Shown piece by piece: positions 43,599 through 51,748 of a stretch of 64,000 bases of DNA. Source of the DNA: Nonomuraea sp. SYSU D8015 (GTDB lineage: Bacteria > Actinomycetota > Actinomycetes > Streptosporangiales > Streptosporangiaceae); contig NZ_VJYI01000003.1 in the NCBI RefSeq assembly GCF_008065375.1, positions 62,001 through 126,000 on the forward strand, written 5' to 3'. The position numbers were made by a program, and so were the translations under genes. The first letter of the stretch is position 1. Every line of letters begins with the position of its first letter. The notes under the pieces were generated by a model. It was not told the origin of the DNA. It did not search any database and was given only the letters and a program-made list of their open reading frames with translations.

Positions 43599-44183
43599 AT
43601 GGCCGCGAGAGGGGGAAGAGGAGTATCCCGCGCGGTCGGGGGGCTCTTCGGCAGACTCGGGGCGCGTTTCTTCCGGAGGTCGGGGAGCGCGCGAGCCGGG
43701 GCGGCCACGCCCGGTCCCGCGGTGGCGGACGACGTCCCGGTGCGTTACGACCTGACCGGACAGCAGGCCAGGAACTCGCTGACCAATCTCAGGACCGACA
43801 GTCCCGCGCGCCTGGACGACTTCCGGCCCGGCGCGGGATTCTCGGGGGTGTACGACCACGGTTCGCGCCGGTTCCTCGCCTATCCGAGCGGCGACTCGAG
43901 GTTGCGGTCCGGCGCGGCGCCCGAGAACGCGGTGCCGCGCTACGGCGGGCACTACGACGTCAACGAGATCTTCACGCGCGTCACGGGGACGCGCCCAGAG
44001 GGGAACGTCGGGTTCACCGCGATCCTGCGCGAGGACGGGTCCATCGGCATGCACTGGGTTTCCCGATCCGTCAACGGGGCCAATCCCTCCTTCGAGGGTG
44101 TCGAAGTGCCCCACCACCTGCGAGGGCCCATCATGGACCTCATCCGGCAAACCACCAACCGACAAGTCTGGCCTACTCGGTGA
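43599..44183 (+). CDS. Candidate toxin (effector) domain protein
   Basis: A 194-residue protein. Residues 1-45 are basic with many Arg and Gly. The globular part (about 65-190) carries FSGVYDHGSRRFLAYPSGDS, PRYGGHYDVNEIFTRVTG, VGFTAILREDGSIGMHWVS and a C-terminal IMDLIRQTTNR. The layout, a basic linker and then a compact domain rich in conserved His, Asp and Arg, matches C-terminal domains of polymorphic toxins, but I cannot assign an activity. The following gene overlaps it by four bases and is SUKH-like, which supports a toxin/immunity pair. Confidence 0.6.
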   Translation: MAARGGRGVSRAVGGLFGRLGARFFRRSGSARAGAATPGPAVADDVPVRYDLTGQQARNSLTNLRTDSPARLDDFRPGAGFSGVYDHGSRRFLAYPSGDSRLRSGAAPENAVPRYGGHYDVNEIFTRVTGTRPEGNVGFTAILREDGSIGMHWVSRSVNGANPSFEGVEVPHHLRGPIMDLIRQTTNRQVWPTR

Positions 44184-44581
44184 ACAGTAACGTGATCAAT
44201 GGATTGCCCCTTCCCGAGGCGCTGCTCGCCGCCATGAGGGAGGGCCGGTGGGCGCCACCGGACTCCGCCGTCCTGGCGAAGGTGTTCGGCGAGCAGCCGG
44301 AGGAGCCTTCCTTCTACACCCTCGATCAGATGGAGTTCGAGAACCGCCATTGGCTGGCGCGTACGGGACCGATGTTCCTGGGCACGCCCGATGCCGCACA
44401 GCCGCCCGGCGACCTCGAACCGCGCAGCTCGCTCATCGTCGGCGACCTGGGACCCGACATGCCGTTCGCGCTCGACTACCGCCCCGCCGTCGGGCCCACG
44501 GTCGTGTACCGCAAGGCCGACGGCAAGTGGGTGATGGTCGCCCCTTCGATCGACCAGCTTCTGGCGCGCCTCAAGGGATGA
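44180..44581 (+). CDS. SUKH (SMI1/KNR4)-like immunity protein candidate
   Basis: A 133-residue acidic protein. It opens INGLPLPEALLAAMREGRW and ends with IVGDLGPDMPFALDYRP and VVYRKADGKWVMVAPSIDQL, the core and C-terminal pattern of SUKH immunity proteins (strand with GD..PF.LD, then a strand with a WV motif and a helix). The GTG start overlaps the toxin-like stop as GTGA. Such coupling is usual for immunity genes. The last gene of the operon; the next gene is convergent. Confidence 0.65.
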   Translation: MNSNVINGLPLPEALLAAMREGRWAPPDSAVLAKVFGEQPEEPSFYTLDQMEFENRHWLARTGPMFLGTPDAAQPPGDLEPRSSLIVGDLGPDMPFALDYRPAVGPTVVYRKADGKWVMVAPSIDQLLARLKG

Positions 44582-44650
44582 GCCCGAGCGCCTGGAGAGG
44601 GCATGGCCGCGCTCCACCCCTGACCGGGCACCGGGTCCGCGGCCAAAAGA

Positions 44651-45691
44651 TCAGGGCATCAGGTCCCGGAGTCGCTCGATCGCGGAGACCCGCCCGGCCG
44701 GCTCTTCCGCCAGCGGTTTCACGCTCACCGTGGTGATGCCGCATGCGGCGAGTTCGGCGACGCGGTCGGCCACGTACTCCTTCGGTCCGATGAGCGACGT
44801 GGCGCGCAGCAGGTCCTCCGGGACCGCGGCCTCGGCCTCCCGCTTGCGTCCCGAGAGGTAGAGGTCCTGGATGAGCTCGGCCTCGCGTTCGTAGCCGTAC
44901 CGGCGGGCGAGGTCGTTGTAGAAGTTCCTGCCCCGGGCGCCCATGCCGCCGATGTACAGCGCGAGCTGCGGGCGGCCGCGGTCGAGCAGGTGGCCGACGT
45001 CGTCGCCGATGGCCAGTGGCATGGTGACCACGATGTCGAGGGGCCCCAGGCTCGGGTCGCGGCGGGCGAGACCGGCGTCGAGGGACGGGCCCCACACCTC
45101 GCGCAGCCTGCCGGGATGTACGAAGATCGGTAGCCAGCCCTCGGCGATCTCGGCGGTGAGCCGCACGTTCTTGGGGCCGATGGCGGCCAGCATGATCGGG
45201 ATGCGGTCGCGTACCGGGTGGTTGATGAGCTTCAGCGGCTTGCCCAGGCCGGTTCCGCGCCCGGCCGGCAGGGGCAGCTCGTAGTGCTCGCCCTGGTACA
45301 CGACCTCCTCGCGGCTCCACACGCGGCGGCAGATGTCCACGATCTCGCGGGTGCGGGCGATCGGCGCGTCGTACGGAACGCCGTGGAATCCCTCCACCAC
45401 CTGGGGCCCGGACGCGCCCAGGCCCAGCGTGAACCGGCCGTCCGAGACGTAGTCCAGCCCGGCTGCGGTCATGGCGAGCAGCGACGGCGTCCGGGTGTAG
45501 ATCGGCAGGATGGCCGAGGCCAGGTGCATCCGGTCGGTGGCCGAGGCGAGGTATCCGAGCTGGCTCACGGCGTCGAAGGAGTACGCCTCCGCCACGAAGG
45601 CGATCTCGGCCCCGGCGGCCTCCAGGTCGCGCAGGCCCGCGGCCGCCTGCTTGAAACCGCCGCTGTAGGCCAGAGTCGTTCCGATCCTCAT
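44651..45691 (-). CDS. LLM-class F420-dependent oxidoreductase
   Basis: A 346-residue luciferase-like protein with FTLGLGASGPQVVEGFHG and IPIMLAAIGPKNVRLTAEIAEGWLP, the usual cofactor-side patterns. GGAGG lies before the ATG at 45691. It is divergent from the Liv transporter operon, and the repeats at 45787-45835 lie in the shared region, so it is probably part of the TetR-controlled acyl-CoA island. Members of this subgroup often stand next to fatty-acid or terpenoid degradation genes. Its substrate is unknown. Confidence 0.82.
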   Translation of the reverse strand: MRIGTTLAYSGGFKQAAAGLRDLEAAGAEIAFVAEAYSFDAVSQLGYLASATDRMHLASAILPIYTRTPSLLAMTAAGLDYVSDGRFTLGLGASGPQVVEGFHGVPYDAPIARTREIVDICRRVWSREEVVYQGEHYELPLPAGRGTGLGKPLKLINHPVRDRIPIMLAAIGPKNVRLTAEIAEGWLPIFVHPGRLREVWGPSLDAGLARRDPSLGPLDIVVTMPLAIGDDVGHLLDRGRPQLALYIGGMGARGRNFYNDLARRYGYEREAELIQDLYLSGRKREAEAAVPEDLLRATSLIGPKEYVADRVAELAACGITTVSVKPLAEEPAGRVSAIERLRDLMP

Positions 45692-45750
45692 GGCGAACCT
45701 CCAAGGTCAGATGGGTCGCAAACCCCGCTGCGGCCTGCGCCCGCCAGGTA

Positions 45751-45780
45751 TTGACGTGTGTCGCAGAGGTCACCTACATT
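45751..45780 (+). promoter_or_regulatory. Promoter of the Liv transporter operon
   Basis: TTGACG (45751-45756), an 18-bp spacer and TACATT (45775-45780) form a good housekeeping promoter. Transcription should begin near 45787, exactly at the first TetR operator. Confidence 0.7.
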
Positions 45781-45786
45781 ACGCGT

Positions 45787-45804
45787 ACTTAACGAACGAT
45801 CGAT
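45787..45804. promoter_or_regulatory. TetR operator of the acyl-CoA island, site 1
   Basis: ACTTAACGAACGATCGAT overlaps the start of transcription. The same 18 bases recur at 45818, 31 bp on (three helical turns), and a related site lies at 51702 beside the TetR gene. Confidence 0.7.
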
Positions 45805-45817
45805 AGAGACAACCTGA

Positions 45818-45835
45818 ACTTAACGAACGATCGAT
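45818..45835. promoter_or_regulatory. TetR operator of the acyl-CoA island, site 2
   Basis: An exact second copy of the 18-base site. The 31-bp spacing puts both on the same face of the helix. The leader from here to the livF start (about 140 bases) has GC-rich repeats but no clear fold. Confidence 0.7.
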
Positions 45836-45974
45836 GCACACCTCGGCCCGGCGAGGGAGTGCCGTCGTCTGGAGGAGCGGCGGAAGCGCAGCGACCAGAG
45901 CGGGGGAAGACGGCGGCATCTGGCGAGCGAGCCGCCGAACAGAGTGAGGCCATGAGCAGGCAAGGAGAAGCCGG

Positions 45975-46775
45975 ATGCTCGAGATCGAAGGGCTTGCCGT
46001 CCGCTACGGCGCGCGGGAGCCGGTCCTACACGCGGTGAGCCTCGCGGTCGCCGAGGCGGGCGTGGTCGCGCTGCTCGGCGCGAACGGCGCGGGAAAGACC
46101 TCCCTCATGCGGGCCGTCTCGGGGACGGTTCCGCTGCACGGCGGGACGGTCGCCGCCGGGTCGATCCGCTTCCTGGGTCAGGAGATCGCACGGGCGAATC
46201 CCGCCGACGTGGTGGCCCGCGGGCTCGTGCAGGTCCCGGAGGGCCGGCACGTGTTCGGCCCGCTCACCGTCGACGAGAACCTGGACGCGGGCGCCATCAC
46301 CGTCCGCTCCCGAGAGGCGCGGGCGCGCGCCCGCCGCCAGGTGTTCGAGATGTTCCCCCGGCTGGCCGAGCGCCGCCGGCAGCGCGCCGGCACGCTGTCC
46401 GGCGGCGAACAGCAGATGCTCGCCATCGCCCGCGCGCTGATGTCACAGCCGAAGCTGCTGCTGCTCGACGAGCCGTCGCTCGGCCTGGCGCCGCGGCTGG
46501 TCAGGCAGATCGGCGAGACCGTACGCGAGATCGCCCGCGACGGCGTGCCCGTGCTGCTGGTGGAGCAGAACGCGGCGATGGCGCTGTCCGTCGCCCACTC
46601 GGCGTACGTCCTGGAGCTCGGGCGCGTCGTGCTGAGCGGGCCGGCCGGCGAGCTGTCGCACAGCGACGAGGTCCGCCGGCTCTATCTCGGCGAGGACGTG
46701 GACGAGGGTCCGGAGGGCCCGGAGGCCCCGGGTGACGGCCGGGCCGTGCCCCAGCTGGCCCGGTGGACCGCATGA
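45975..46775 (+). CDS. livF: Branched-chain-type ABC transporter ATPase
   Basis: A 266-residue ATPase with Walker A GANGAGKTS (about 37-45), a PEGRHVFGPLTVDENL Q-loop region typical of LivF, signature TLSGGEQQML and Walker B LLLLDEPSLGL. AAGGAG precedes the ATG at 45975. It is first in a five-gene Liv operon that ends with the binding protein. The operon order F-G-H-M-J, reversed from E. coli, is common in actinomycete acid-degradation loci, where such systems import organic acids rather than amino acids. Confidence 0.88.
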   Translation: MLEIEGLAVRYGAREPVLHAVSLAVAEAGVVALLGANGAGKTSLMRAVSGTVPLHGGTVAAGSIRFLGQEIARANPADVVARGLVQVPEGRHVFGPLTVDENLDAGAITVRSREARARARRQVFEMFPRLAERRRQRAGTLSGGEQQMLAIARALMSQPKLLLLDEPSLGLAPRLVRQIGETVREIARDGVPVLLVEQNAAMALSVAHSAYVLELGRVVLSGPAGELSHSDEVRRLYLGEDVDEGPEGPEAPGDGRAVPQLARWTA

Positions 46776-47605
46776 GCCCGCCCCGGCTGGTGGTCGAGGC
46801 GGTGAGCGTGGCGTTCAGCGGCCTGCTGGCCTTGGACGCGGTGTCGTTCACCGTCGAGCCGGGCACGGTCCACGCCGTCATCGGCCCCAACGGGGCGGGG
46901 AAGTCGTCGCTGCTCAACGCGCTGTGCGGCATCTATCCCGTGACCGGCGGGCGCATCCTGCTCGACGAGCACGAGGTGACCCGGCAGAGGCCCGACCGGG
47001 TCGCGGCGCTCGGGGTCGGCAGGACGTTCCAGAACATCGTGGTCTCGCCGCGGGAGTCGGTGCTGGACAACCTGATGGTGGGGCGGCACCGGCTGACCCG
47101 CGCCGGCCTGGTGCGGACCGCGTTGTGGCTCGGCCGCCGCGAACAGCGCCGCCACGAGGCGCGGGTACGCGAGATCGCCGAGTTCGCCGGCCTCTCGGCA
47201 CGGCTGGACACCACCGCGGGACGGCTGGCGTACGGCGACCTCAAGCGCCTGGAGTTCGCCAGGGCGCTGTGCCTGGAGCCGCGCCTGCTCATCCTCGACG
47301 AGCCGGTCGCGGGCATGAACACCGCGGAGAGCCGCGAGCTGGGGCGGCTCGTCCTCGCCGCGCGCGACGCCCTCGGCCTCACCGTGGTCTTCGTGGAGCA
47401 CGACATGGGCGTGGTCATGTCGATCGCCGACCGCATCACGGTGCTCGACTTCGGCAAGGTCGTGGCCGAGGGCGCGCCCGCCGAGGTGCGCCGGGACCCG
47501 ACCGTGGTCAGCGCCTACCTCGGCGTACCGGACGACGACGCGCCGGACGCCCCGGCGCCGGAGGATGCCGTGACCGGTCACGAGGCCGAGAGGACGCCGC
47601 GATGA
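46772..47605 (+). CDS. livG: Branched-chain-type ABC transporter ATPase
   Basis: A 277-residue ATPase with Walker A GPNGAGKSS, the LivG-type GVGRTFQNIVVSPRESVLDN Q-loop region, a degenerate signature LAYGDLKRLE in place of LSGGQ (normal for LivG), Walker B LLILDEPVAGM and H-loop VEHDM. The ATG at 46772 overlaps the previous stop (ATGA); a GTG at 46763 is also in frame. It pairs with livF to power the two permeases. Confidence 0.88.
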   Translation: MSPPRLVVEAVSVAFSGLLALDAVSFTVEPGTVHAVIGPNGAGKSSLLNALCGIYPVTGGRILLDEHEVTRQRPDRVAALGVGRTFQNIVVSPRESVLDNLMVGRHRLTRAGLVRTALWLGRREQRRHEARVREIAEFAGLSARLDTTAGRLAYGDLKRLEFARALCLEPRLLILDEPVAGMNTAESRELGRLVLAARDALGLTVVFVEHDMGVVMSIADRITVLDFGKVVAEGAPAEVRRDPTVVSAYLGVPDDDAPDAPAPEDAVTGHEAERTPR

Positions 47606-48492
47606 TCCGCCTGCTGGAACTGCTCGTCAACGGCGTGTCCCTGGGCCTGCTGTACGCGCTCATCACCCTCGGATTCGTCATCGTCTTCAAGGCCACCCGC
47701 GTGGTCAACTTCGCGCACGCGTCCTTCCTCCTGCTCGGCGTGTACGTGGTCGCCGCCACCCAGGCCCGGATCGGCTTCGCCGCGGCGGCGCTGCTCGGCC
47801 TCGCCGTCGTCGGCCTGCTGGCGCTGGCCACCGAGCGGCTCCTGCTGTCCCGCATCGACCGCCACAACCACCACGCGATGGCGATCCTCACGATCGGACT
47901 GAACGTCGTGCTGACCGCCGAGCTGACCCGCCGCCTGGGCGAGCACGTGCTGCCGCTGGGCGCGCCGTGGGACGGTCGCGTGGTCGACCTCGGGCCGCTG
48001 ACGCTGCCGCTCACGGTCGTCATCACCGTGGCCGGCGTGCCGCTGCTGATCGGCGGCCTCACCGCGCTGCTCACGCTGACCGGCTGGGGCCTGGCGATGC
48101 GCGCGTCCATCGCCGACGCCGAAGGGGCGGCGCTGGCCGGGATCCGGCTGCGCCGGGTCTCCGCCACGGCCTGGGTGCTGGCCGGCCTGCTGGCCACCAC
48201 GGCGGGGATCGGCCTGGCCTCGTTCCCCAGCCCCGGCGTCAGCCTCAGCATCGAGTCGGTCGCGATCGCCGCCTTCCCCGCGGCCATCATCGGCGGGTTC
48301 GACTCGCTCGGCGGGGCCATCGCGGGCGGCCTCATCGTCGGGGTCGTCCAGGTGCTCGTGGCCGGCCACCAGGACTCGCTCGCCTTCCTCGGGCTCGGCA
48401 TCGGCGACGTCGTGGCGTACCTCGTGATGATCGTCGTGCTGCTGTGGCGGCCGTCCGGACTGTTCGGGTCGAAGGAGTTCAGCCGTGTCTGA
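47602..48492 (+). CDS. livH: Branched-chain-type ABC transporter permease
   Basis: A 296-residue membrane protein with about eight helices. It starts MIRLLELLVNGVSLGLLYAL and has TRVVNFAHASFLLLGVYV and AAFPAAIIGGFDSLGGAIAG, the standard LivH helices. Starts at ATG 47602 overlapping the livG stop. Overlaps livM by 8 bases. Confidence 0.9.
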   Translation: MIRLLELLVNGVSLGLLYALITLGFVIVFKATRVVNFAHASFLLLGVYVVAATQARIGFAAAALLGLAVVGLLALATERLLLSRIDRHNHHAMAILTIGLNVVLTAELTRRLGEHVLPLGAPWDGRVVDLGPLTLPLTVVITVAGVPLLIGGLTALLTLTGWGLAMRASIADAEGAALAGIRLRRVSATAWVLAGLLATTAGIGLASFPSPGVSLSIESVAIAAFPAAIIGGFDSLGGAIAGGLIVGVVQVLVAGHQDSLAFLGLGIGDVVAYLVMIVVLLWRPSGLFGSKEFSRV

Positions 48493-48544
48493 AAGCTCCG
48501 TTTCTGAAAGCACCGTGTCTGAGAACACCGCGACTGAGGACACC
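48485..48544 (+). repeat. 15-bp tandem repeats encoding the LivM N-terminal arm
   Basis: Four decaying copies of TCTGAAAGCACCGTG-like units encode SESSV, SESTV, SENTA and TEDTV. They lie across the livH/livM overlap. Confidence 0.65.
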
Positions 48545-49651
48545 GTCGCGCCTGCCCGCGCCGCCACCGCCGCCGGAACGCGCACCCGGACGCCGCCGCA
48601 CCGGCTGCCGGCGGTCGCCGCCGCGGTCGCCGCGGTCGTCGTGGCGCTGGCGCTGCCGCTGTACGTGGACGCGTTCTGGCTGCGCATCGGCCTGTTCGCG
48701 ATGGCCGCGGCGGTCGGGGCGCTCGGCCTGACCATCCTGTTCGGCGCGGCCGGGCAACTGTCGCTCGGGCACGCGTTCTTCGTCGCGGTCGGCACGTACG
48801 GGTACGCGTTCCTGGCCGGCGGCGACGGCGGCCACCTGACGGGCCTGGGGCTGCCCCCGCTCGCGGCGGCCGTGCTCGCCACCCTGCTCGCCGGGCTGTG
48901 CGGCCTGCTGTTCAGCCCGGTCGCCAGCCGGCTGCGCGGCATCTATCTCGGGATCGCCTCGCTGGGCCTGGTCTTCCTCGGCCACCACCTGCTGCTCAAC
49001 CTGCGGCCGGTGACCGGGGGCTACGACGGGCGCTCGGTCACGCCGTTCGCGCTGGGCGGGTTCGCCTTCTCCGACGCCTCGGGCCTGGTCGTGCTGGGCG
49101 TGCCGTTCGGGGCCGTGGAGAACCTCTGGTACCTCTTCCTGGCCGTCACCGTCGCGGCCACGCTGGTGGCCCGCAACGTGCTGCGGGGCCGCCCGGGCCG
49201 GGCGTTCCGCCTCATGCGCGACAGCGAGGTGGGCGCCGCCGCGATGGGCGTGCGGGTGCAGCGCACCAAGGCGTCCGCGTTCGTCCTGTCCTCGATGTAC
49301 GCCGGCGTCGCCGGCGTGCTGACGGCGCTGGCCTTCCAGCGCGCCGTCCCCGACTACTTCGATCTCCTGCTCTCCATCGACTTCCTCGCGATGATCATCC
49401 TCGGCGGGCTCGGCTCGACGTCCGGCGCGATCATCGGCGCGACTTTCGTGGTCGCTCTGCCGATCGTGCTGTCCCGATACGCCGACGTGCTGCCGCTCGT
49501 CGTCGGCCCCGGCCAGGACGGGCTCGACGCGTCCATCGCCGCGCAGTTCGTGTACGGCGCGCTCGTCGTGGTCGTCATGCTGACCCAGCCCGGCGGGCTG
49601 CGCGCGATGGTGCACGCCGTCCGCGACCGGCGGGGGCCGGCCTCCGCCTGA
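48485..49651 (+). CDS. livM: Branched-chain-type ABC transporter permease with repetitive N-terminal arm
   Basis: A 388-residue membrane protein. Helices from about residue 40 carry GLTILFGAAGQLSLGHAFFV and MIILGGLGSTSGAIIGATF, typical of LivM. Before them lies an acidic arm made of SES(S/T)V-type repeats, encoded by near-identical 15-base units directly at the GTG start. Family members usually begin close to the first helix, so the arm is an addition or the true start is internal. Confidence 0.87.
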   Translation: MSESSVSESTVSENTATEDTVAPARAATAAGTRTRTPPHRLPAVAAAVAAVVVALALPLYVDAFWLRIGLFAMAAAVGALGLTILFGAAGQLSLGHAFFVAVGTYGYAFLAGGDGGHLTGLGLPPLAAAVLATLLAGLCGLLFSPVASRLRGIYLGIASLGLVFLGHHLLLNLRPVTGGYDGRSVTPFALGGFAFSDASGLVVLGVPFGAVENLWYLFLAVTVAATLVARNVLRGRPGRAFRLMRDSEVGAAAMGVRVQRTKASAFVLSSMYAGVAGVLTALAFQRAVPDYFDLLLSIDFLAMIILGGLGSTSGAIIGATFVVALPIVLSRYADVLPLVVGPGQDGLDASIAAQFVYGALVVVVMLTQPGGLRAMVHAVRDRRGPASA

Positions 49652-49690
49652 ACCATCCCACCCCCCGGAAACACCATGCCAGGAGAACCC

Positions 49691-50932
49691 ATGAACCGGT
49701 CCCGTCCGCGCGTCCTCGCCGCGGCCGCCCTCGCGGTCGCCCTGTCCGTCACCGGTTGCTCCACCAAGGCCACCACGTCCGCGAACGGCGCCGCCCCCGG
49801 CGTCAGTGACTCCACCATCAAGCTGGGCATGCTGCTGGACCTGTCCGGTGCGTTCGCCACGTCCGGCAAGACCAGCAACACCGCCAGCCAGTTCGCCGTC
49901 GACGAGATCAACGCGGCCGGCGGCGTGTGCGGGCGGAAGATCGAGCTGGTCGTCCGGGACCACGGGTACGACGTGCAGAAGGCGGTCACGGCCTACGACG
50001 AGGTCGCGCCGCAGGTCCTCGGGTTCCTCAACGTCTACGGCTCGGCGGTCACCTCGGCGCTGCGCGACAAGATCGCGGCGAACGACGTGCTGGTCGGCCT
50101 GACGGCGTTCGCGCCCACCCTGCTCGGCGACCCGCATCTCATCGTGGTCGGCTCCACCTACGACATCCAGGCGATCAACAGCGTCGACTGGATGGTGCGC
50201 GAGGGCATGCTGAAGAAGGGCGACACCCTGGGGCACATCTACATGCAGGGCGAGATCGGCGAGAACAGCCTGAAGGGCAGCACGTTCGCGGCGGAGAAGC
50301 TGGGGCTGAAGCTGGCGAGCCGGCAGATCAAGCCGACCGACGCCGACCTCACCAGCCAGGTCAACGCGATGAAGGCGGCCGGCGCCAAGGCGATCCTGCT
50401 GGACTCGACGGCGAAGCAGACCGCGGCGGTGGCCAGCGCCTCCCAGGCCGCCGGGCTGGACGTGCCGATCATGGGGAACGTGGCGACGTTCGCCACCAGC
50501 CTGCTGTCGACGGCCGCCGGGCCCGCGCTGATCAAGCGCTACCACCGCGTGTCGGGCATCGGCCTGCTCAGCGCGGACACCCCCGCGGTGAAGAAGCTCG
50601 CCGACGCGTGGAAGGCCAAGTTCGGAGCGCAGCAGCCGGAGTCGGGCGGCGCGGTCGTGCTCGCCTACCTGTCCACACATCTGTGGGCCAAGATCATCAA
50701 TGGTGCGTGCGACGACCTGACCCGCAAGGGCGTGCTGGCCGCGCGTGCCAAGGTGACCAGCTTCAGCATCGACGGGCTGGGTCCGGCGCTGGACCTGTCC
50801 GACCCGGCGCAGCCGACCTCGCGGGCGAGCCAGATCCACCGGCCCGACCAGGGCGTCTACGCGGGGATGAAGCTCGTCGAGGACTTCAAGGTGTCCGACC
50901 TCGCCAAGGAGTATCAGGTGAAGGCGGGCTAG
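49691..50932 (+). CDS. livJ: Branched-chain-type ABC transporter substrate-binding lipoprotein
   Basis: A 413-residue periplasmic-type binding protein (here membrane-anchored). Lipobox SVTGC lies at about residues 20-24. Core patterns are IKLGMLLDLSGAFATSGKT, FAVDEINAAGGVCGRKIEL and VPIMGNVATFATSLLS. AGGAG lies before the ATG at 49691. In this locus the ligand is probably the free carboxylic acid later activated by the ligase at 60616. The TetR gene follows after 68 bases. Confidence 0.88.
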   Translation: MNRSRPRVLAAAALAVALSVTGCSTKATTSANGAAPGVSDSTIKLGMLLDLSGAFATSGKTSNTASQFAVDEINAAGGVCGRKIELVVRDHGYDVQKAVTAYDEVAPQVLGFLNVYGSAVTSALRDKIAANDVLVGLTAFAPTLLGDPHLIVVGSTYDIQAINSVDWMVREGMLKKGDTLGHIYMQGEIGENSLKGSTFAAEKLGLKLASRQIKPTDADLTSQVNAMKAAGAKAILLDSTAKQTAAVASASQAAGLDVPIMGNVATFATSLLSTAAGPALIKRYHRVSGIGLLSADTPAVKKLADAWKAKFGAQQPESGGAVVLAYLSTHLWAKIINGACDDLTRKGVLAARAKVTSFSIDGLGPALDLSDPAQPTSRASQIHRPDQGVYAGMKLVEDFKVSDLAKEYQVKAG

Positions 50933-51000
50933 CTCCGGCCGGGCGGCGTCCCGGCGGCACGATGATCTGACGTTCGACGGGTGTGGAATAGGATGCAGCA

Positions 51001-51660
51001 ATGGCGACACGCGGCACGGCCGATGCGGCGGATCGGCAGTCTCGGGCGGTGACCAGGGGAAACGGGCTCGCCGCGATCATGCGGTCGGCGCGTGACATCT
51101 TCGCCGAGCGCGGCTACCACGGCGCCTCGATCCGGGACATCGCCAAGGGCGCGGGGCTGAGCCTCTCGGTGCTCTACTACTACCACGCCGGCAAGCAGGA
51201 GCTCCTCCACGCGCTGCTGGAGGACGCGCTCGACGACTGCTGGCGGGGCTGCGAGACGGCACTTGCCGCCGCCGCGGACGACCCGGCGGCGCGGCTGAGC
51301 GCCTTCGTCCAGGCCACGGTGGAATACCGGGTGCGGCGCCAGGTCGACAGCCTGCTCGCGCTGCGCGAGCTGCGCAACCTGGAGCCCGAGCGGCTCGAGC
51401 GCTTCGTCGAGCGGCGCGACGCGCTGCCGAAGCTGCTGCGTGAGATCATCGACGACGGCGTGGCGCGCGGCGTCTTCGCCACTCCTCATCCCGACGAGGC
51501 GCAGCGCGCGATCCTGGCGATGTGCAACGCCATCGCCCAGTGGTACCAACCCGCCGGCGACCTGAGCGTCAGCGATCTGGTCGAGCGGTACGTCCATCTG
51601 GCCCTGACGGTCGTGCAGCACCGCCCGCCGGCCCGCAAGCCGCGCGCCAAGAGCCGCTGA
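51001..51660 (+). CDS. TetR family regulator of the acyl-CoA island
   Basis: A 219-residue repressor with HTH SIRDIAKGAGLSLSVLYYYH at about residues 40-60, and a C-terminal domain like those of FadR/PaaR-type TetR proteins that sense acyl-CoA. AGGA precedes the ATG. Related palindromic sites lie in front of the Liv operon (two copies) and of the acyl-CoA dehydrogenase gene just downstream (51702), which fits one repressor controlling uptake and catabolism, with an acyl-CoA as inducer. Site-to-protein match is inferred from position only. Confidence 0.85.
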   Translation: MATRGTADAADRQSRAVTRGNGLAAIMRSARDIFAERGYHGASIRDIAKGAGLSLSVLYYYHAGKQELLHALLEDALDDCWRGCETALAAAADDPAARLSAFVQATVEYRVRRQVDSLLALRELRNLEPERLERFVERRDALPKLLREIIDDGVARGVFATPHPDEAQRAILAMCNAIAQWYQPAGDLSVSDLVERYVHLALTVVQHRPPARKPRAKSR

Positions 51661-51701
51661 CGTCCCCCGCCGAATCCCGACATCGCCGGCTTGCGCGCCG
51701 T

Positions 51702-51719
51702 ACTTAACGATCGTTCGAC
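51702..51719. promoter_or_regulatory. TetR operator of the acyl-CoA island, site 3
   Basis: ACTTAACGATCGTTCGAC shares the ACTTAACGA start and the CGATCG centre with sites 1 and 2. It lies 30 bases before the acyl-CoA dehydrogenase start. Confidence 0.6.
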
Positions 51720-51748
51720 AAGCCGTCCTGCCGGCAGAGAGAGGAATG

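Noticed and set aside
48479..51010. Long minus-strand frame opposite livM and livJ
   Set aside because: Composition is Arg/Gln/His-rich with no motif, while the plus strand has lipobox, membrane helices and binding-protein patterns.
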